Origin: Sulfopaludibacter sp035606355
Lineage (GTDB): Bacteria; Acidobacteriota; Terriglobia; Bryobacterales; Bryobacteraceae
Assembly (NCBI GenBank): GCA_035606355.1
Contig: DATNFO010000047.1
Span: 1 to 64,000, forward strand
Direction of reading: 5' to 3'
Length of the DNA stretch: 64,000 nucleotides
The position numbers and the translations under genes were made by a program. Of this stretch, positions 40,316-48,924 are shown one piece after another (position 1 is the first letter of the stretch; each line of letters opens with the position of its first letter). The notes under the pieces were generated by a model. The model did no database searches. It was not told where the DNA came from and saw only the letters and a program-made list of their open reading frames with translations.

Positions 40316-43300
40316 CTACAACGTGCCCACCGACTTCCGGCGTGCGAGACCGCGCGTCTTCAACGGCAAAGTAGCGGTAAAACGGGAACCCTGGCCGGGG
40401 CGGGCGTCCCACTCAGCGGCGCCGCCGAGTTCGCGCATGCGCCGCGCCATGCTGGTGAGACCTTCGCCTTCATACTTGCGATGAGCATCAAAGCCGTGGC
40501 CGTTATCGATCACGGTCAGCCGCAGCGCGCCTCCATCCCGTTCCAGACGCACAACCGCGGCGGTCGCTCCCGAGTGCCTCGCCACGTTGTTCACTGCTTC
40601 CTTGAATACGAGATAGAGAGGGCGGCGCGCCTCCATGGGGACCGTGAAATCCGCACTGAGCCCCTCGGATTCGAATTTCAGCTCGATGTCGGCGCCGGCC
40701 AGCGTGTCGCCGGCGAAGCGGCGCATACGATGCACCAGCGCGTCAAAACGGTCGTGGCGCGGATTCACTTCCCACACGATATCGCTCATGTCCTGCACAA
40801 GCCCGCGCGCGGTTTCGGCGATATCGTTGAGCAGGCGCGGCTCGGACTTGCGGCGCGCCACCTCGCTCAAAATGGAGATCTGGGTGAGGCTCGCGCCGAT
40901 ATCGTCGTGCAGATCGGTGGCGATTCGCGTTCGCAGGCGTTCCATCGCCAGAAGGTGGCGCACACGATACTCGTACAGCGATTTGACCGCCCCGGCAAGC
41001 ACGGCGGCGGCAAGCGTCAGAAACCACCAGCGCCGCCACAGCGGGGTTTCCACAAACAGATCGAAGCGAGCGGGTTCCAGGCTGACCTGCCCATCGGGGT
41101 TGACGGCGCGGACCTCGAAGAGAAAGCGGCCGCTCGGCAGCGACGCATAATTGACCGTCAGGGAATCGCGCGGCTCGCTCCAATCGCGATCCACGCCGTT
41201 GAGCCGGTATTGGTAGCGAAGCGATTCCACACTGCGCAGGTCCACGGCGGCGTATTCGATCTCCACCTGATTGCGGTTGGAGGCGAGGTCAAGGGAAAGG
41301 TGGCGCGCGCCCTCCCAAGGCACGGGAACATCTTCACCGCGAACTCGCACGCGCGTGATGTAGACTGGCCAAGGCGCGGAGCGGGGCGCGTGTTCGGGGT
41401 CGAACTCGGAAAGTCCCCGCAGTGTTCCGAACCAGATATGCCCGCGGCGGTCGCGATGCGCCGTGTTCGGCTCGCTATCGGGGAGGCCGTCGGCGGTCGT
41501 GAAGTGCCGGATGGGCGCACGGCCCACGGGGGCCGCGGGATCGATGCGGTCGATGCCGCGCGCGGTGCCCGCATATATGTAGCCCGCAGCGTCCTCGGCA
41601 AGCAGGCTACCCATCGTCGCGGATAGCCCTTCGGCGAGACCATAGTGTCGAAACTCGAGCCTGTCTCCGGTGATGTTGTCGCAGCGGAACACGCCATCGC
41701 GCCACGTGGCCACCCACATACGCCCGGCGCGATCGATGAGCATGTCGCGCATCCCGAGCGCCTTATCACTGACCGGATGTACGGCGAAGCGCCCGTTCTT
41801 CAGGCGCGCCACCTCACCGGTCGTGCCTATCCAGACCGCGCCATCCGGCGCTTCCCGCATGGCTGTTACGAGCGATTCGCCGGACCAGCCTTCTGACTGC
41901 TCGAATCGATGGAAGCGCCCCGTGACATGATCCCAACGCGCAAGACCTCGCGGTTCAATGCAGCTTACCCAGATGTCGCCGCGCGAATCTTCGAACGCGC
42001 GGAAAACATCGTGGCACTTAAGATCGCTGTCGAAGCCGTAGCGGACAGGCTCGGTTGTCGCCAGGAACTCGGGACGCGCCACGCTGCGATAGCGCAGAAT
42101 GCCGTCGCCGGTGGGCAGCCACCAATCCCCATTGCGCGCCGCAACGATGTGCTGATTCCAACCCCACCCCATGTATGTAATTGGATGCGCCGGCATTTTG
42201 AAATAGACCGGCTGGAAGCCGCCGTTGACGACTTTCATCACAAATGGTTTCGGCCCGAGTGACGGCTCCACGTACAGGCCGCCGGCCGGATCCTCAAAAA
42301 TGGAATTGATGCGCGTGCTCAGGAGCCCATCGCTCTCGTCATAGGTAACAAACCCGGAGTCGGCGATTCGAAAGATGCCCGCGCCTTCAGTGGACGCCCA
42401 CAGATTTCCCTGTGAATCCTCCTCGATATCGCTCAGTTCAGTGGTGGGAAGCCCTTCGCGAACGCCGAGGAACTCCGCGACGGTGACGCGATTGTCGGGG
42501 GTAACGTTCAGGTGCGCGATGCCGCCGATTCCCGCGGCCCAGATAGAGCCATCGCGCCGGCGCAGCACCTTGCGCGGATAGTTCAGGCCGGGCAGCGGGA
42601 ACTGATGCAGCTTGTAGCCGCCGGGCGTCTCTTCGAGGATGGTGGGGTGCCCGCTGGACGCAAGCAGCCGGCGTCCGCCGCCGAGATCGACGTACCCAAA
42701 GACCCCCATGGGTCCGGCGCTCTCCGTGATGCTGTGCGCGGTTCCACCCGGGTGAAATTCGAGGATGGCGAAATCCGTGCAAACCAGCAGCGAGCCCTCG
42801 CGACCCTCCATGATCATCTGTATGGAGTGCTCTTTCGGCGGTTTGAAGTTGGTGCGCTCCAGACGCTTGCCGTCGGCCGAAACGTGCAGCACTTCCTGCG
42901 TGGTGGAAATCCAGGTCTCGCCGGCGGCGGTTTCGATCACCGAGAACGTGCCGGTATCTTTGAGAGGGGGCGAAATTTCGAGAGGCTTGCAAGGCTGCCC
43001 CACCTTCGAATCAAGAGTGAGGCGGCAGATTTCCGAATCCGTGGAGAGCCAGAATCCGCCGTTCCGCGACCGCGCCAATCCGACGATATGGCGCGACGGC
43101 AGCCCGGATTCCGGACCGAAAAGACGGAAGCGATAGCCGTCGAAGCGCGCCAGACCTTCCGAAGTGCAGAGCCACAACACGCCGGAGGGTCCGGGCACTA
43201 TGCAATTCACGGAATTGCGCGGCAGGCCCTGCGCGGATGTGAAGACGCGGACAGGCAATTTTCGGGCGGCGGCGGTGGAAACCGTGAAGCACAGTGCACC

Positions 43301-43330
43301 GGTGAGAATGAGAGCGGAGGCGGCGCGCAT
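40316..43330 (-). CDS. Two-component-propeller sensor histidine kinase (1004 aa)
   Basis: A signal peptide (SALILTGALCFTVSTAAA) precedes two seven-bladed ligand-binding propellers with repeated 'G(l)ws.t..GlaRfdg' blades (GVLWLCTSEGLARFDGYRF, GNLWASTEGAGIFRI, AVWIGTTGEVARLKNG). A Y_Y_Y domain follows (about 675-760), then one membrane helix (WWFLTLAAAVLAGAVKSLY, about 763-785), a HisKA_3 domain with ATDLHDDIGASLTQISIL (His808), and an HATPase domain (NVARHSGATA, VIDNGHGFD, GEGLTSMARRM). This is the NarX-like cytoplasmic half joined to a periplasmic sensor. It should phosphorylate a NarL/LytR-type regulator, but none is adjacent. The gene start is only 25 bp from the divergent DUF169 gene. Confidence 0.92.
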   Translation of the reverse strand: MRAASALILTGALCFTVSTAAARKLPVRVFTSAQGLPRNSVNCIVPGPSGVLWLCTSEGLARFDGYRFRLFGPESGLPSRHIVGLARSRNGGFWLSTDSEICRLTLDSKVGQPCKPLEISPPLKDTGTFSVIETAAGETWISTTQEVLHVSADGKRLERTNFKPPKEHSIQMIMEGREGSLLVCTDFAILEFHPGGTAHSITESAGPMGVFGYVDLGGGRRLLASSGHPTILEETPGGYKLHQFPLPGLNYPRKVLRRRDGSIWAAGIGGIAHLNVTPDNRVTVAEFLGVREGLPTTELSDIEEDSQGNLWASTEGAGIFRIADSGFVTYDESDGLLSTRINSIFEDPAGGLYVEPSLGPKPFVMKVVNGGFQPVYFKMPAHPITYMGWGWNQHIVAARNGDWWLPTGDGILRYRSVARPEFLATTEPVRYGFDSDLKCHDVFRAFEDSRGDIWVSCIEPRGLARWDHVTGRFHRFEQSEGWSGESLVTAMREAPDGAVWIGTTGEVARLKNGRFAVHPVSDKALGMRDMLIDRAGRMWVATWRDGVFRCDNITGDRLEFRHYGLAEGLSATMGSLLAEDAAGYIYAGTARGIDRIDPAAPVGRAPIRHFTTADGLPDSEPNTAHRDRRGHIWFGTLRGLSEFDPEHAPRSAPWPVYITRVRVRGEDVPVPWEGARHLSLDLASNRNQVEIEYAAVDLRSVESLRYQYRLNGVDRDWSEPRDSLTVNYASLPSGRFLFEVRAVNPDGQVSLEPARFDLFVETPLWRRWWFLTLAAAVLAGAVKSLYEYRVRHLLAMERLRTRIATDLHDDIGASLTQISILSEVARRKSEPRLLNDIAETARGLVQDMSDIVWEVNPRHDRFDALVHRMRRFAGDTLAGADIELKFESEGLSADFTVPMEARRPLYLVFKEAVNNVARHSGATAAVVRLERDGGALRLTVIDNGHGFDAHRKYEGEGLTSMARRMRELGGAAEWDARPGQGSRFTATLPLKTRGLARRKSVGTL

Positions 43331-43355
43331 CGCTGTTTGAGGATAATAGCAAAAG

Positions 43356-44063
43356 ATGATCGACTATCGCGCAATTGAAGCCAAACTGATGGACACCGTG
43401 GGCGGCGCTCGCCGTCCCGTGGCGATCGCGTTTTTGGACGCGCCGCCCGCCGGCGTGGAGAAATTCGAAGGCTCGCAGCCTTCGTCGTGCAGTTACTGGC
43501 GGCTGGCCGCGGAAGGCCGCAAGTTCTACACCGAAGCATCGGACCACCTGAATTGTCCCGTGGGCGCATACACGCACAACACGCTGACGCCGGAGCGTCT
43601 GCCCGAACTGCAACAAACGCTGGGATTGATGAGCAGTATCGGCTACATTCGCATGGAGGAAGTGCCGGGCGTCTTTCATCTGGATCGCGCTCCGAAAGTG
43701 GTGGCCTACGCGCCGCTGGGGGAAACCACATACCCGCCGGACGCCGTTCTGATCAGCGGGCTCCCGGGGGCGATGATGCTGATTGCAGAGGCGGCGATGC
43801 GCGCCGGGGCGATGAGCAATCTGCCGCTGCTCGGGCGTCCGACCTGCATGGCCATTCCGGCGGCCATGAGCAACGGCGCGGTAACCAGTTCCGGCTGCAT
43901 CGGAAATCGCGTGTACACGGACGTCCCCGAAGATCACATCTACACCGTGCTGCGCGGCAGCGACCTGGAGAAGGTCGCGGCGGAGCTGGATACGATCCGT
44001 TCGGCCAACCGCACGCTTACCGAGTATCACCAGGAGCGGCGCCGTTCGTTATCTACGATGTAA
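43356..44063 (+). CDS. DUF169 family protein
   Basis: The 235-residue product has several conserved cysteines: SSCSYWRLAAEGRKFYTEAS, HLNCPVGAYTHN, RPTCMAIPAAMSNG and TSSGCIGNRVYT. This pattern belongs to DUF169, soluble proteins suspected to bind a metal or Fe-S cofactor; the function is unknown. No signal peptide is present. ATG 43356 begins the conserved N-terminus MIDYRAIEAKLMDTV. The gene diverges from the large sensor kinase gene with a 25-bp gap. The lone receiver gene follows 114 bp later, so it may or may not share a transcript. Confidence 0.8.
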   Translation: MIDYRAIEAKLMDTVGGARRPVAIAFLDAPPAGVEKFEGSQPSSCSYWRLAAEGRKFYTEASDHLNCPVGAYTHNTLTPERLPELQQTLGLMSSIGYIRMEEVPGVFHLDRAPKVVAYAPLGETTYPPDAVLISGLPGAMMLIAEAAMRAGAMSNLPLLGRPTCMAIPAAMSNGAVTSSGCIGNRVYTDVPEDHIYTVLRGSDLEKVAAELDTIRSANRTLTEYHQERRRSLSTM

Positions 44064-44177
44064 GCTCCAGTCCGACTAGCCCGATTGGGCAGCTCGTCAC
44101 TCGAAAGAGGGCCGACCTATAATGTAAGTAGCAGCGGGGGTTTCCGTGCCGCACCTCCCGCGGAAAGCGGGAAGACT

Positions 44178-44564
44178 GTGGAGACGACACCTTCAAACCG
44201 GACCATCCTGGCGGTTGATGACGACCTCACCGTACTCGGCATGGTGGACGCTGTTTTGCGTTCGGCCGGCTACCACGTGCTTGTGGCGGAAGGCGGCTGG
44301 AACGCCATCAAGCTGCACGAGAAACACTCGCGGGTGGATCTGCTGCTCACGGACGTGATCATGCCGGACCTCACCGGTCCGGTGGTAGCCGAGCGTCTGC
44401 GGGCGCGCCAGCCGGACTTGCCCGTGCTCTTTATTTCCGGATTTCACGATGCCGACCTGGTGCAGCGATTTGTCACCAGCAAAGGCTTCGCGCTGCTGCC
44501 GAAGCCATTCACCGTGGATGCGCTGTTGCGCGTGGTCGAGGAGACCATGGCTCCGGTGCGTTGA
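44178..44564 (+). CDS. Single-domain response regulator (receiver only)
   Basis: The 128-residue product is a CheY-type receiver: acidic pocket VDDD (residues 13-16), phospho-acceptor Asp59 in LLLTDVIMPDLTG, Ser87 (FISGF) and Lys109 in LLPKPFT. There is no output domain. GTG 44178 follows GGGAAG; the frame extends upstream but without protein-like content. It could take phosphate from the nearby 1004-residue kinase, whose cognate regulator is missing, although HisKA_3 kinases usually pair with NarL-type regulators. A TATAAT lies at 44118-44123 without a clear -35. Confidence 0.85.
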   Translation: METTPSNRTILAVDDDLTVLGMVDAVLRSAGYHVLVAEGGWNAIKLHEKHSRVDLLLTDVIMPDLTGPVVAERLRARQPDLPVLFISGFHDADLVQRFVTSKGFALLPKPFTVDALLRVVEETMAPVR

Positions 44565-44568
44565 GATC

Positions 44569-45606
44569 TCAGAGATTGGATTGGGTGACGCGCACCAGGC
44601 GTTTGCCGATATTCTTGCCTTCTAGCATGCCGATGAATGCCACTGGCGCATTCTCCAGGCCATCGACAATATCTTCGTGGTATTTCAGCTTCTTTTCCCG
44701 CAGCCAGGTAGCTAATTGTTTGAGGCCTTCCTCATGCCGGTCGGCAAACTGTTGCACCAGGAAACCTTCCGCCTTAGCCTGCTTGGCGACGAGTTGTCCC
44801 AGCCAGCGCGGCCCCATCTCCGGCCGCTCGGAGTTGTACTGCGAGATCTGGCCGCAAACGGCAATGCGGGCGCGCGTGTTGATGGCGCGGATCACGGCGT
44901 CGGTGACCGGCCCGCCGACGTTGTCGAAATAAATATCGACTCCGTTCGGGCAAAGTTCCTTAAGGCGCGCCTGGTAATCGCCTTCCTTGTAATTGAACCC
45001 GCCGTCAAACCCGAGTTCGCGAGTGATGAAGCGGATTTTCTCATTGCTTCCGGCGATCCCGATGGCGCGACAGCGCTTGATGCGCGCAATCTGGCCGACC
45101 AGCGAACCGACAGCTCCGGCAGCCGCCGACACCACCACGGTTTCACCCGGCTGCGGTTTGCAAATATCGAGCAGGCCGAAATATGCCGTCAGCCCGGGCA
45201 TGCCGAGTACGTACAGCGACGTACTGATGGGCGCGACGCGCGGATCGACCTTCCGCAAGCTTTTGGCCTGCGCCACCGCATATTCCTGCCAACCGAGCAT
45301 GCCCTCGACAACGTCGTCTTTGGCGATGCGCGGATCGTTGGATTCGAGCACTGAGCCCACTACCGGGCCGGCCATCACCTCGCCCGGCTGGACGGAACGT
45401 GCCTGTCCCGCCTGTCCGCCGATGCGGCCTCGCATCACCGGATCGACGGAGAGATACAGGGCTCTGACTAACACTTCGCCCGCTCCGGGTTGGGGCATCT
45501 GCGCATCAACCAACTTGAAATCCGTGGGCTTCGGCATGCCCACCGGGCGCGCCGCCAGCGTAATTTGCCGGTTTACTGCGGGCACCGCTTGATTCGGTGA
45601 TGACAT
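44569..45606 (-). CDS. NADP-dependent MDR oxidoreductase (CurA/PTGR-like)
   Basis: The 345-residue product is a zinc-free medium-chain reductase. It opens with NRQITLAARPVGMPKPTDFK, then LYLSVDPVMRGRI (the leukotriene-B4 dehydrogenase marker), the Rossmann region VVVSAAAGAVGSLVGQIARI with GxGxxG-like AAAGAVG, VDIYFDNVGGPVTDAVI and ARIAVCGQISQYN. These enzymes reduce alpha,beta-unsaturated ketones or aldehydes with NADPH in the cytoplasm. The ATG at 45606 is chosen as the start. The stop lies 4 bases from the stop of the convergent receiver gene. Probable role: detoxification. Confidence 0.93.
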   Translation of the reverse strand: MSSPNQAVPAVNRQITLAARPVGMPKPTDFKLVDAQMPQPGAGEVLVRALYLSVDPVMRGRIGGQAGQARSVQPGEVMAGPVVGSVLESNDPRIAKDDVVEGMLGWQEYAVAQAKSLRKVDPRVAPISTSLYVLGMPGLTAYFGLLDICKPQPGETVVVSAAAGAVGSLVGQIARIKRCRAIGIAGSNEKIRFITRELGFDGGFNYKEGDYQARLKELCPNGVDIYFDNVGGPVTDAVIRAINTRARIAVCGQISQYNSERPEMGPRWLGQLVAKQAKAEGFLVQQFADRHEEGLKQLATWLREKKLKYHEDIVDGLENAPVAFIGMLEGKNIGKRLVRVTQSNL

Positions 45607-45749
45607 TTGCTTACAGGCTAACATCCGTCCGCTCAAATCCCATACGCGACTCGTGCGCCATAGCACTGCCCGGATTGGCACAATTGGACAGTTCCCGACG
45701 TGCCGATTCGCTCCGTGGAAAGTTTCCGTTATGATATTGACCAAAGCCG

Positions 45750-47036
45750 ATGGAAACTCAATCCGAGCACACCCGCACAGCCAATCACCCGGCCTTCCGG
45801 GTTGATGTGAAACTTCATGATCTGCTCGTTAACAAGGAACAACCCAAGAGCCTGCTGCCCGCTCCCGGCCAGCCGCTCACACTTCCAGACCCCGTATATC
45901 CGCAGTTTCCCGAATTGCAGCAACTCGCCGATATCGACGCCATTCCGGACAAGCGTAAGTGGACCGCGCCCCTGATTTACCGCGCCATGCGCGGATGGCT
46001 GTTCCCTTATATACGGTCGCGAGTAATGCCCGGCGATTTCCACCCGATCATCGCCTATCTCTTCACTGAGTGGAAATGCAACCTGGATTGCCACTACTGC
46101 TGGGCGTTCGACAACAAGGTCAAAGGCATGACCGAAGACACGGCGCGCCGCGCCATCGACTGGCTTCACGATAGCGGCTGCCGCGTGCTGGCCCTCATGG
46201 GCGGAGAGCCCCTGCTGCGCCCGCAATTCGTGCACAAAGTGGTCTATTACGCGGCGCGGAAGGGCTTCTGGGTGTACGTGCCGACCAATGGCCGCCTGCT
46301 GCGTCCGGACGTCATCGACCGGCTAGGCGATGCCGGTGTGGCTACGTTCAATTTCGCCGTCGATGCCGTGGACGAGAAGCCCGGCCTGCCGAAGGCGCTC
46401 AACCCCATCCGCAAGTACTTTGACCATTTGATCAAGCGGCAGTACCGCTATGGCTACACAGTGTTCTTCAACATGAACATCTGCCGCAATAACATCGAGG
46501 ATATTCGCCAGTTGACGGAGATCGCGCGCGAGCATCGCATCGCGACCGATTACCACATCAACGAAACGCCGATGATCGCGCCGGATCACTTTGAGCACCT
46601 GGAGAACAACGTCACTTACATCACTAAGGATGATTGGCCGGAGGTAGACCGCTTAGTCGACTGGCTGATCGAGAAAAACAAGGCGGGCTACAAGATGGTG
46701 AACTCGGTGCAGCGGCTGAACGAAATGCGCGAGTTCATGCGCGGGAAGTTACAGGACTGGAACTGCCGCGCCGGCCATAACAACGTGATCGTCCGCGTGG
46801 ATGGCACACTCGCTCCTTGTTTCCCGATGTATTCGGCCACCTACGATTGGGGCGCCGTGGGCCGCCACAAATTTACCGAGGCGCAACTCCACGAGATGAA
46901 ACAGGGCTGCCAGCCGCACTGCTTCTCCACGTTGAACCACAATCTGGCGTATTGCTACGATGCCACGCGCGTGGTGAAGTGGATGACCCGCCAGGCCGCG
47001 CGAGGGTTCCAGGGAGCCAGCGGAAGCTTCACATAA
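45750..47036 (+). CDS. Radical SAM protein with cysteine-rich C-terminus
   Basis: The 428-residue product has the radical SAM cluster motif EWKCNLDCHYCWAF (Cys110, Cys114, Cys117), the GGEP motif (LALMGGEPLLRP) and a complete partial TIM barrel. About 100 C-terminal residues add cysteines in DWNCRAGHNN, LAPCFPMYS, GCQPHCFST and AYCYD, which suggests one more Fe-S cluster, as in SPASM/twitch-type enzymes. The N-terminal 100 residues are an extension of unknown role. No precursor peptide or obvious substrate gene lies next to it. It diverges from the MDR gene across about 140 bp. Confidence 0.85.
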   Translation: METQSEHTRTANHPAFRVDVKLHDLLVNKEQPKSLLPAPGQPLTLPDPVYPQFPELQQLADIDAIPDKRKWTAPLIYRAMRGWLFPYIRSRVMPGDFHPIIAYLFTEWKCNLDCHYCWAFDNKVKGMTEDTARRAIDWLHDSGCRVLALMGGEPLLRPQFVHKVVYYAARKGFWVYVPTNGRLLRPDVIDRLGDAGVATFNFAVDAVDEKPGLPKALNPIRKYFDHLIKRQYRYGYTVFFNMNICRNNIEDIRQLTEIAREHRIATDYHINETPMIAPDHFEHLENNVTYITKDDWPEVDRLVDWLIEKNKAGYKMVNSVQRLNEMREFMRGKLQDWNCRAGHNNVIVRVDGTLAPCFPMYSATYDWGAVGRHKFTEAQLHEMKQGCQPHCFSTLNHNLAYCYDATRVVKWMTRQAARGFQGASGSFT

Positions 47037-47080
47037 AAGTGGGGCGGCCAATCCTGGCCCGCTGCCTGCCGGCACGTGGC

Positions 47081-48037
47081 TTACGCCCCGGCGCGTTCGC
47101 CTAGACTCGACCGGTACCACTCGAGCGTGAGCCGCATTCCTTCGTCAAACGAAAACCGCGGCGCGTGTCCCAGGTCACGCACCGCCGCAGTGGTATCCGC
47201 CTGCGAATCCTGGACGTCGCCCGCGCGCGGAGGCCCGTATTTCGCCGGGATCTCCACGCCTTCGAGCTTCTGCACCAGCGCCCAGGCCTGATTCAGGGTG
47301 ATCCGTCCACCGTTACCGCCGTTGTACACTTTGCCCGAGACGCCCTGGGCGCGCGCGGCCTTCAGGTTCAATTCCGCGACGTCTTCCACGTACGTGAAGT
47401 CGCGAGACTGTTCGCCGTCGCCGAAGATGGTTGGCGCCGTCCGGGTCAGCACGGCCTTCATGAATAGCGACAATACGCCGGAATACGCGCTGGAAGGGTC
47501 CTGCCGCGGTCCGTACACATTGAAGTAGCGCAGCGCTACCGTCTCCAGGTGGAAGACGTTCGAGAACACGCTGCAGTAATACTCGCCGACGAGTTTCTGC
47601 AGGGCGTACGGCGACTTCGGCACGGGCATCATGGTCTCAACCTTCGGCAGCACCAGCGTATCGCCGTAGGCGGAAGACGATGCGGCATACACCACACGGC
47701 GCACGCCGCCCTCATGAGCCGCGCGCAGCACATTGAACGTCCCGTTGATGTTGGCCTCGTGGGAGGGCACCGGCTCGTCGATCGACCGGGGAACGCTTGG
47801 GATCGCCGCCTCATGAAAGACCACGTCAGCGCCGCGAACCAGCGGCGCGACCTCCTCGAAATTACGAATGTCCGCGCGATGGAAGTCCACTTGGGCGCGT
47901 ACTTCGTCCAGGTTGCCCTCGCGCCCGCTCAGCAGATTGTCGATGACGGAAACTCTCGCCGCGCCTTCTTTCAACAGCGCACGCACAATCGCGGACCCAA
48001 TGAAGCCCGCTCCTCCGGTAACAACGTATCGGTTCAT
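47081..48037 (-). CDS. NAD-dependent epimerase/dehydratase (GalE-like)
   Basis: The 318-residue product is an extended SDR: NAD loop VTGGAGFIGSAIVR, DADIxNxE-like HRADIRNFEEV, catalytic SSSAYGDT and YALQK, then YFNVYGPRQDPSSAYSGV and the substrate part YVEDVAELNLKAARA. This is the UDP-glucose/UDP-glucuronate 4-epimerase group, acting on sugar nucleotides for envelope polysaccharides. ATG 48037 is chosen at the NAD loop; the frame upstream is antisense-like. The start overlaps the stop of the TIM-barrel epimerase gene (ATGA). Confidence 0.92.
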   Translation of the reverse strand: MNRYVVTGGAGFIGSAIVRALLKEGAARVSVIDNLLSGREGNLDEVRAQVDFHRADIRNFEEVAPLVRGADVVFHEAAIPSVPRSIDEPVPSHEANINGTFNVLRAAHEGGVRRVVYAASSSAYGDTLVLPKVETMMPVPKSPYALQKLVGEYYCSVFSNVFHLETVALRYFNVYGPRQDPSSAYSGVLSLFMKAVLTRTAPTIFGDGEQSRDFTYVEDVAELNLKAARAQGVSGKVYNGGNGGRITLNQAWALVQKLEGVEIPAKYGPPRAGDVQDSQADTTAAVRDLGHAPRFSFDEGMRLTLEWYRSSLGERAGA

Positions 48038-48891
48038 ATTTTTTTCGTCTCGCGCTCTAAGTGGCGCAGCGATTCCCTGGCGATGTCCTCCGCTCCGAAA
48101 CTGAAATCGAAGGCTTCCAGCGATACCCAACCAGAATACCCGCGTTCGATCAGCTTGCGCAGCAGGGGCTTGAAATCGTAGTTCCCCGCCCCGCAATGTT
48201 TGCCGTCAAGCTCATTGACGTGGATGTGACGGATCACGTCAAAATAGCGATCCACCAGCACGTCGTGCGGCTCCGCTTCGTCTATGGCATTGTGAACGTC
48301 GAACATCGTGCGGACGGCGGGGCTGGCAATCTCCTTCACGATACCAGCGGCCTCGCCGAGCGTCTGGATGACATCGCACTGGTTGACGGGCAGCGCCTCG
48401 GCCAGCACGGTGACGCCGCGCGATTCGGCCTGCGGCGCAACCCCGGCGAGTCCATCGACGAAATTGCGGGTCGCTTCGGCGCGCGAGAGGCCGCCGGTGG
48501 TCTCGCGCTGCTTTGGCGATCCAAACACCAGGACGCCATCGGGCCCCAGGTCGGCGCACAGATCGATCAGATCGCGGATGTGTTGCCAACTGCGTTCGCG
48601 GAGCGATGCGTCGGGTGTGGTAACGTGCAGCCCCTTGGGGCAGACCATCAGCCAGTGCAGACCCACGAACGTCAGCCCCTCGCCGGCAATCGTGTCGCGA
48701 ACTTCGCGGCGCCGTGAGGCGGAAACGTCGCCCGGCCGCTCGCCAAGAGTGAACGGAGCAATCTCAATCCCTGTGTAACCGGCCTTGCGAAGCGCTTTGC
48801 AGGCGTCCGGAAAAGCCCACTTCTCGAAAGCCTCATTACACATCGCATGGCGCAGGGTTCCCGGCATGAAAAACCAGTTTAGCCGAAACAT
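48034..48891 (-). CDS. Sugar phosphate isomerase/epimerase (xylose isomerase-like TIM barrel)
   Basis: The 285-residue product has the AP-endonuclease-2/xylose-isomerase TIM barrel: GYTGIEIAPFTLGERP, LTFVGLHWLMVCP, GVTVLAEALPVNQCD (metal Glu), VRTMFDVHNAIDE (Asp-His), IRHIHVNELDGKH and the final GWVSLEAFDFS (Glu). It probably converts a keto sugar or inositol derivative. The ATG at 48891 (MFRLNWFF) was preferred over ATG 48867; neither has a clear Shine-Dalgarno. Coupling with the sugar-nucleotide epimerase suggests one carbohydrate pathway. Confidence 0.87.
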   Translation of the reverse strand: MFRLNWFFMPGTLRHAMCNEAFEKWAFPDACKALRKAGYTGIEIAPFTLGERPGDVSASRRREVRDTIAGEGLTFVGLHWLMVCPKGLHVTTPDASLRERSWQHIRDLIDLCADLGPDGVLVFGSPKQRETTGGLSRAEATRNFVDGLAGVAPQAESRGVTVLAEALPVNQCDVIQTLGEAAGIVKEIASPAVRTMFDVHNAIDEAEPHDVLVDRYFDVIRHIHVNELDGKHCGAGNYDFKPLLRKLIERGYSGWVSLEAFDFSFGAEDIARESLRHLERETKKI

Positions 48892-48924
48892 CGCCGGGAG
48901 AAGCCATCTGCTACCCTTGTGTCC

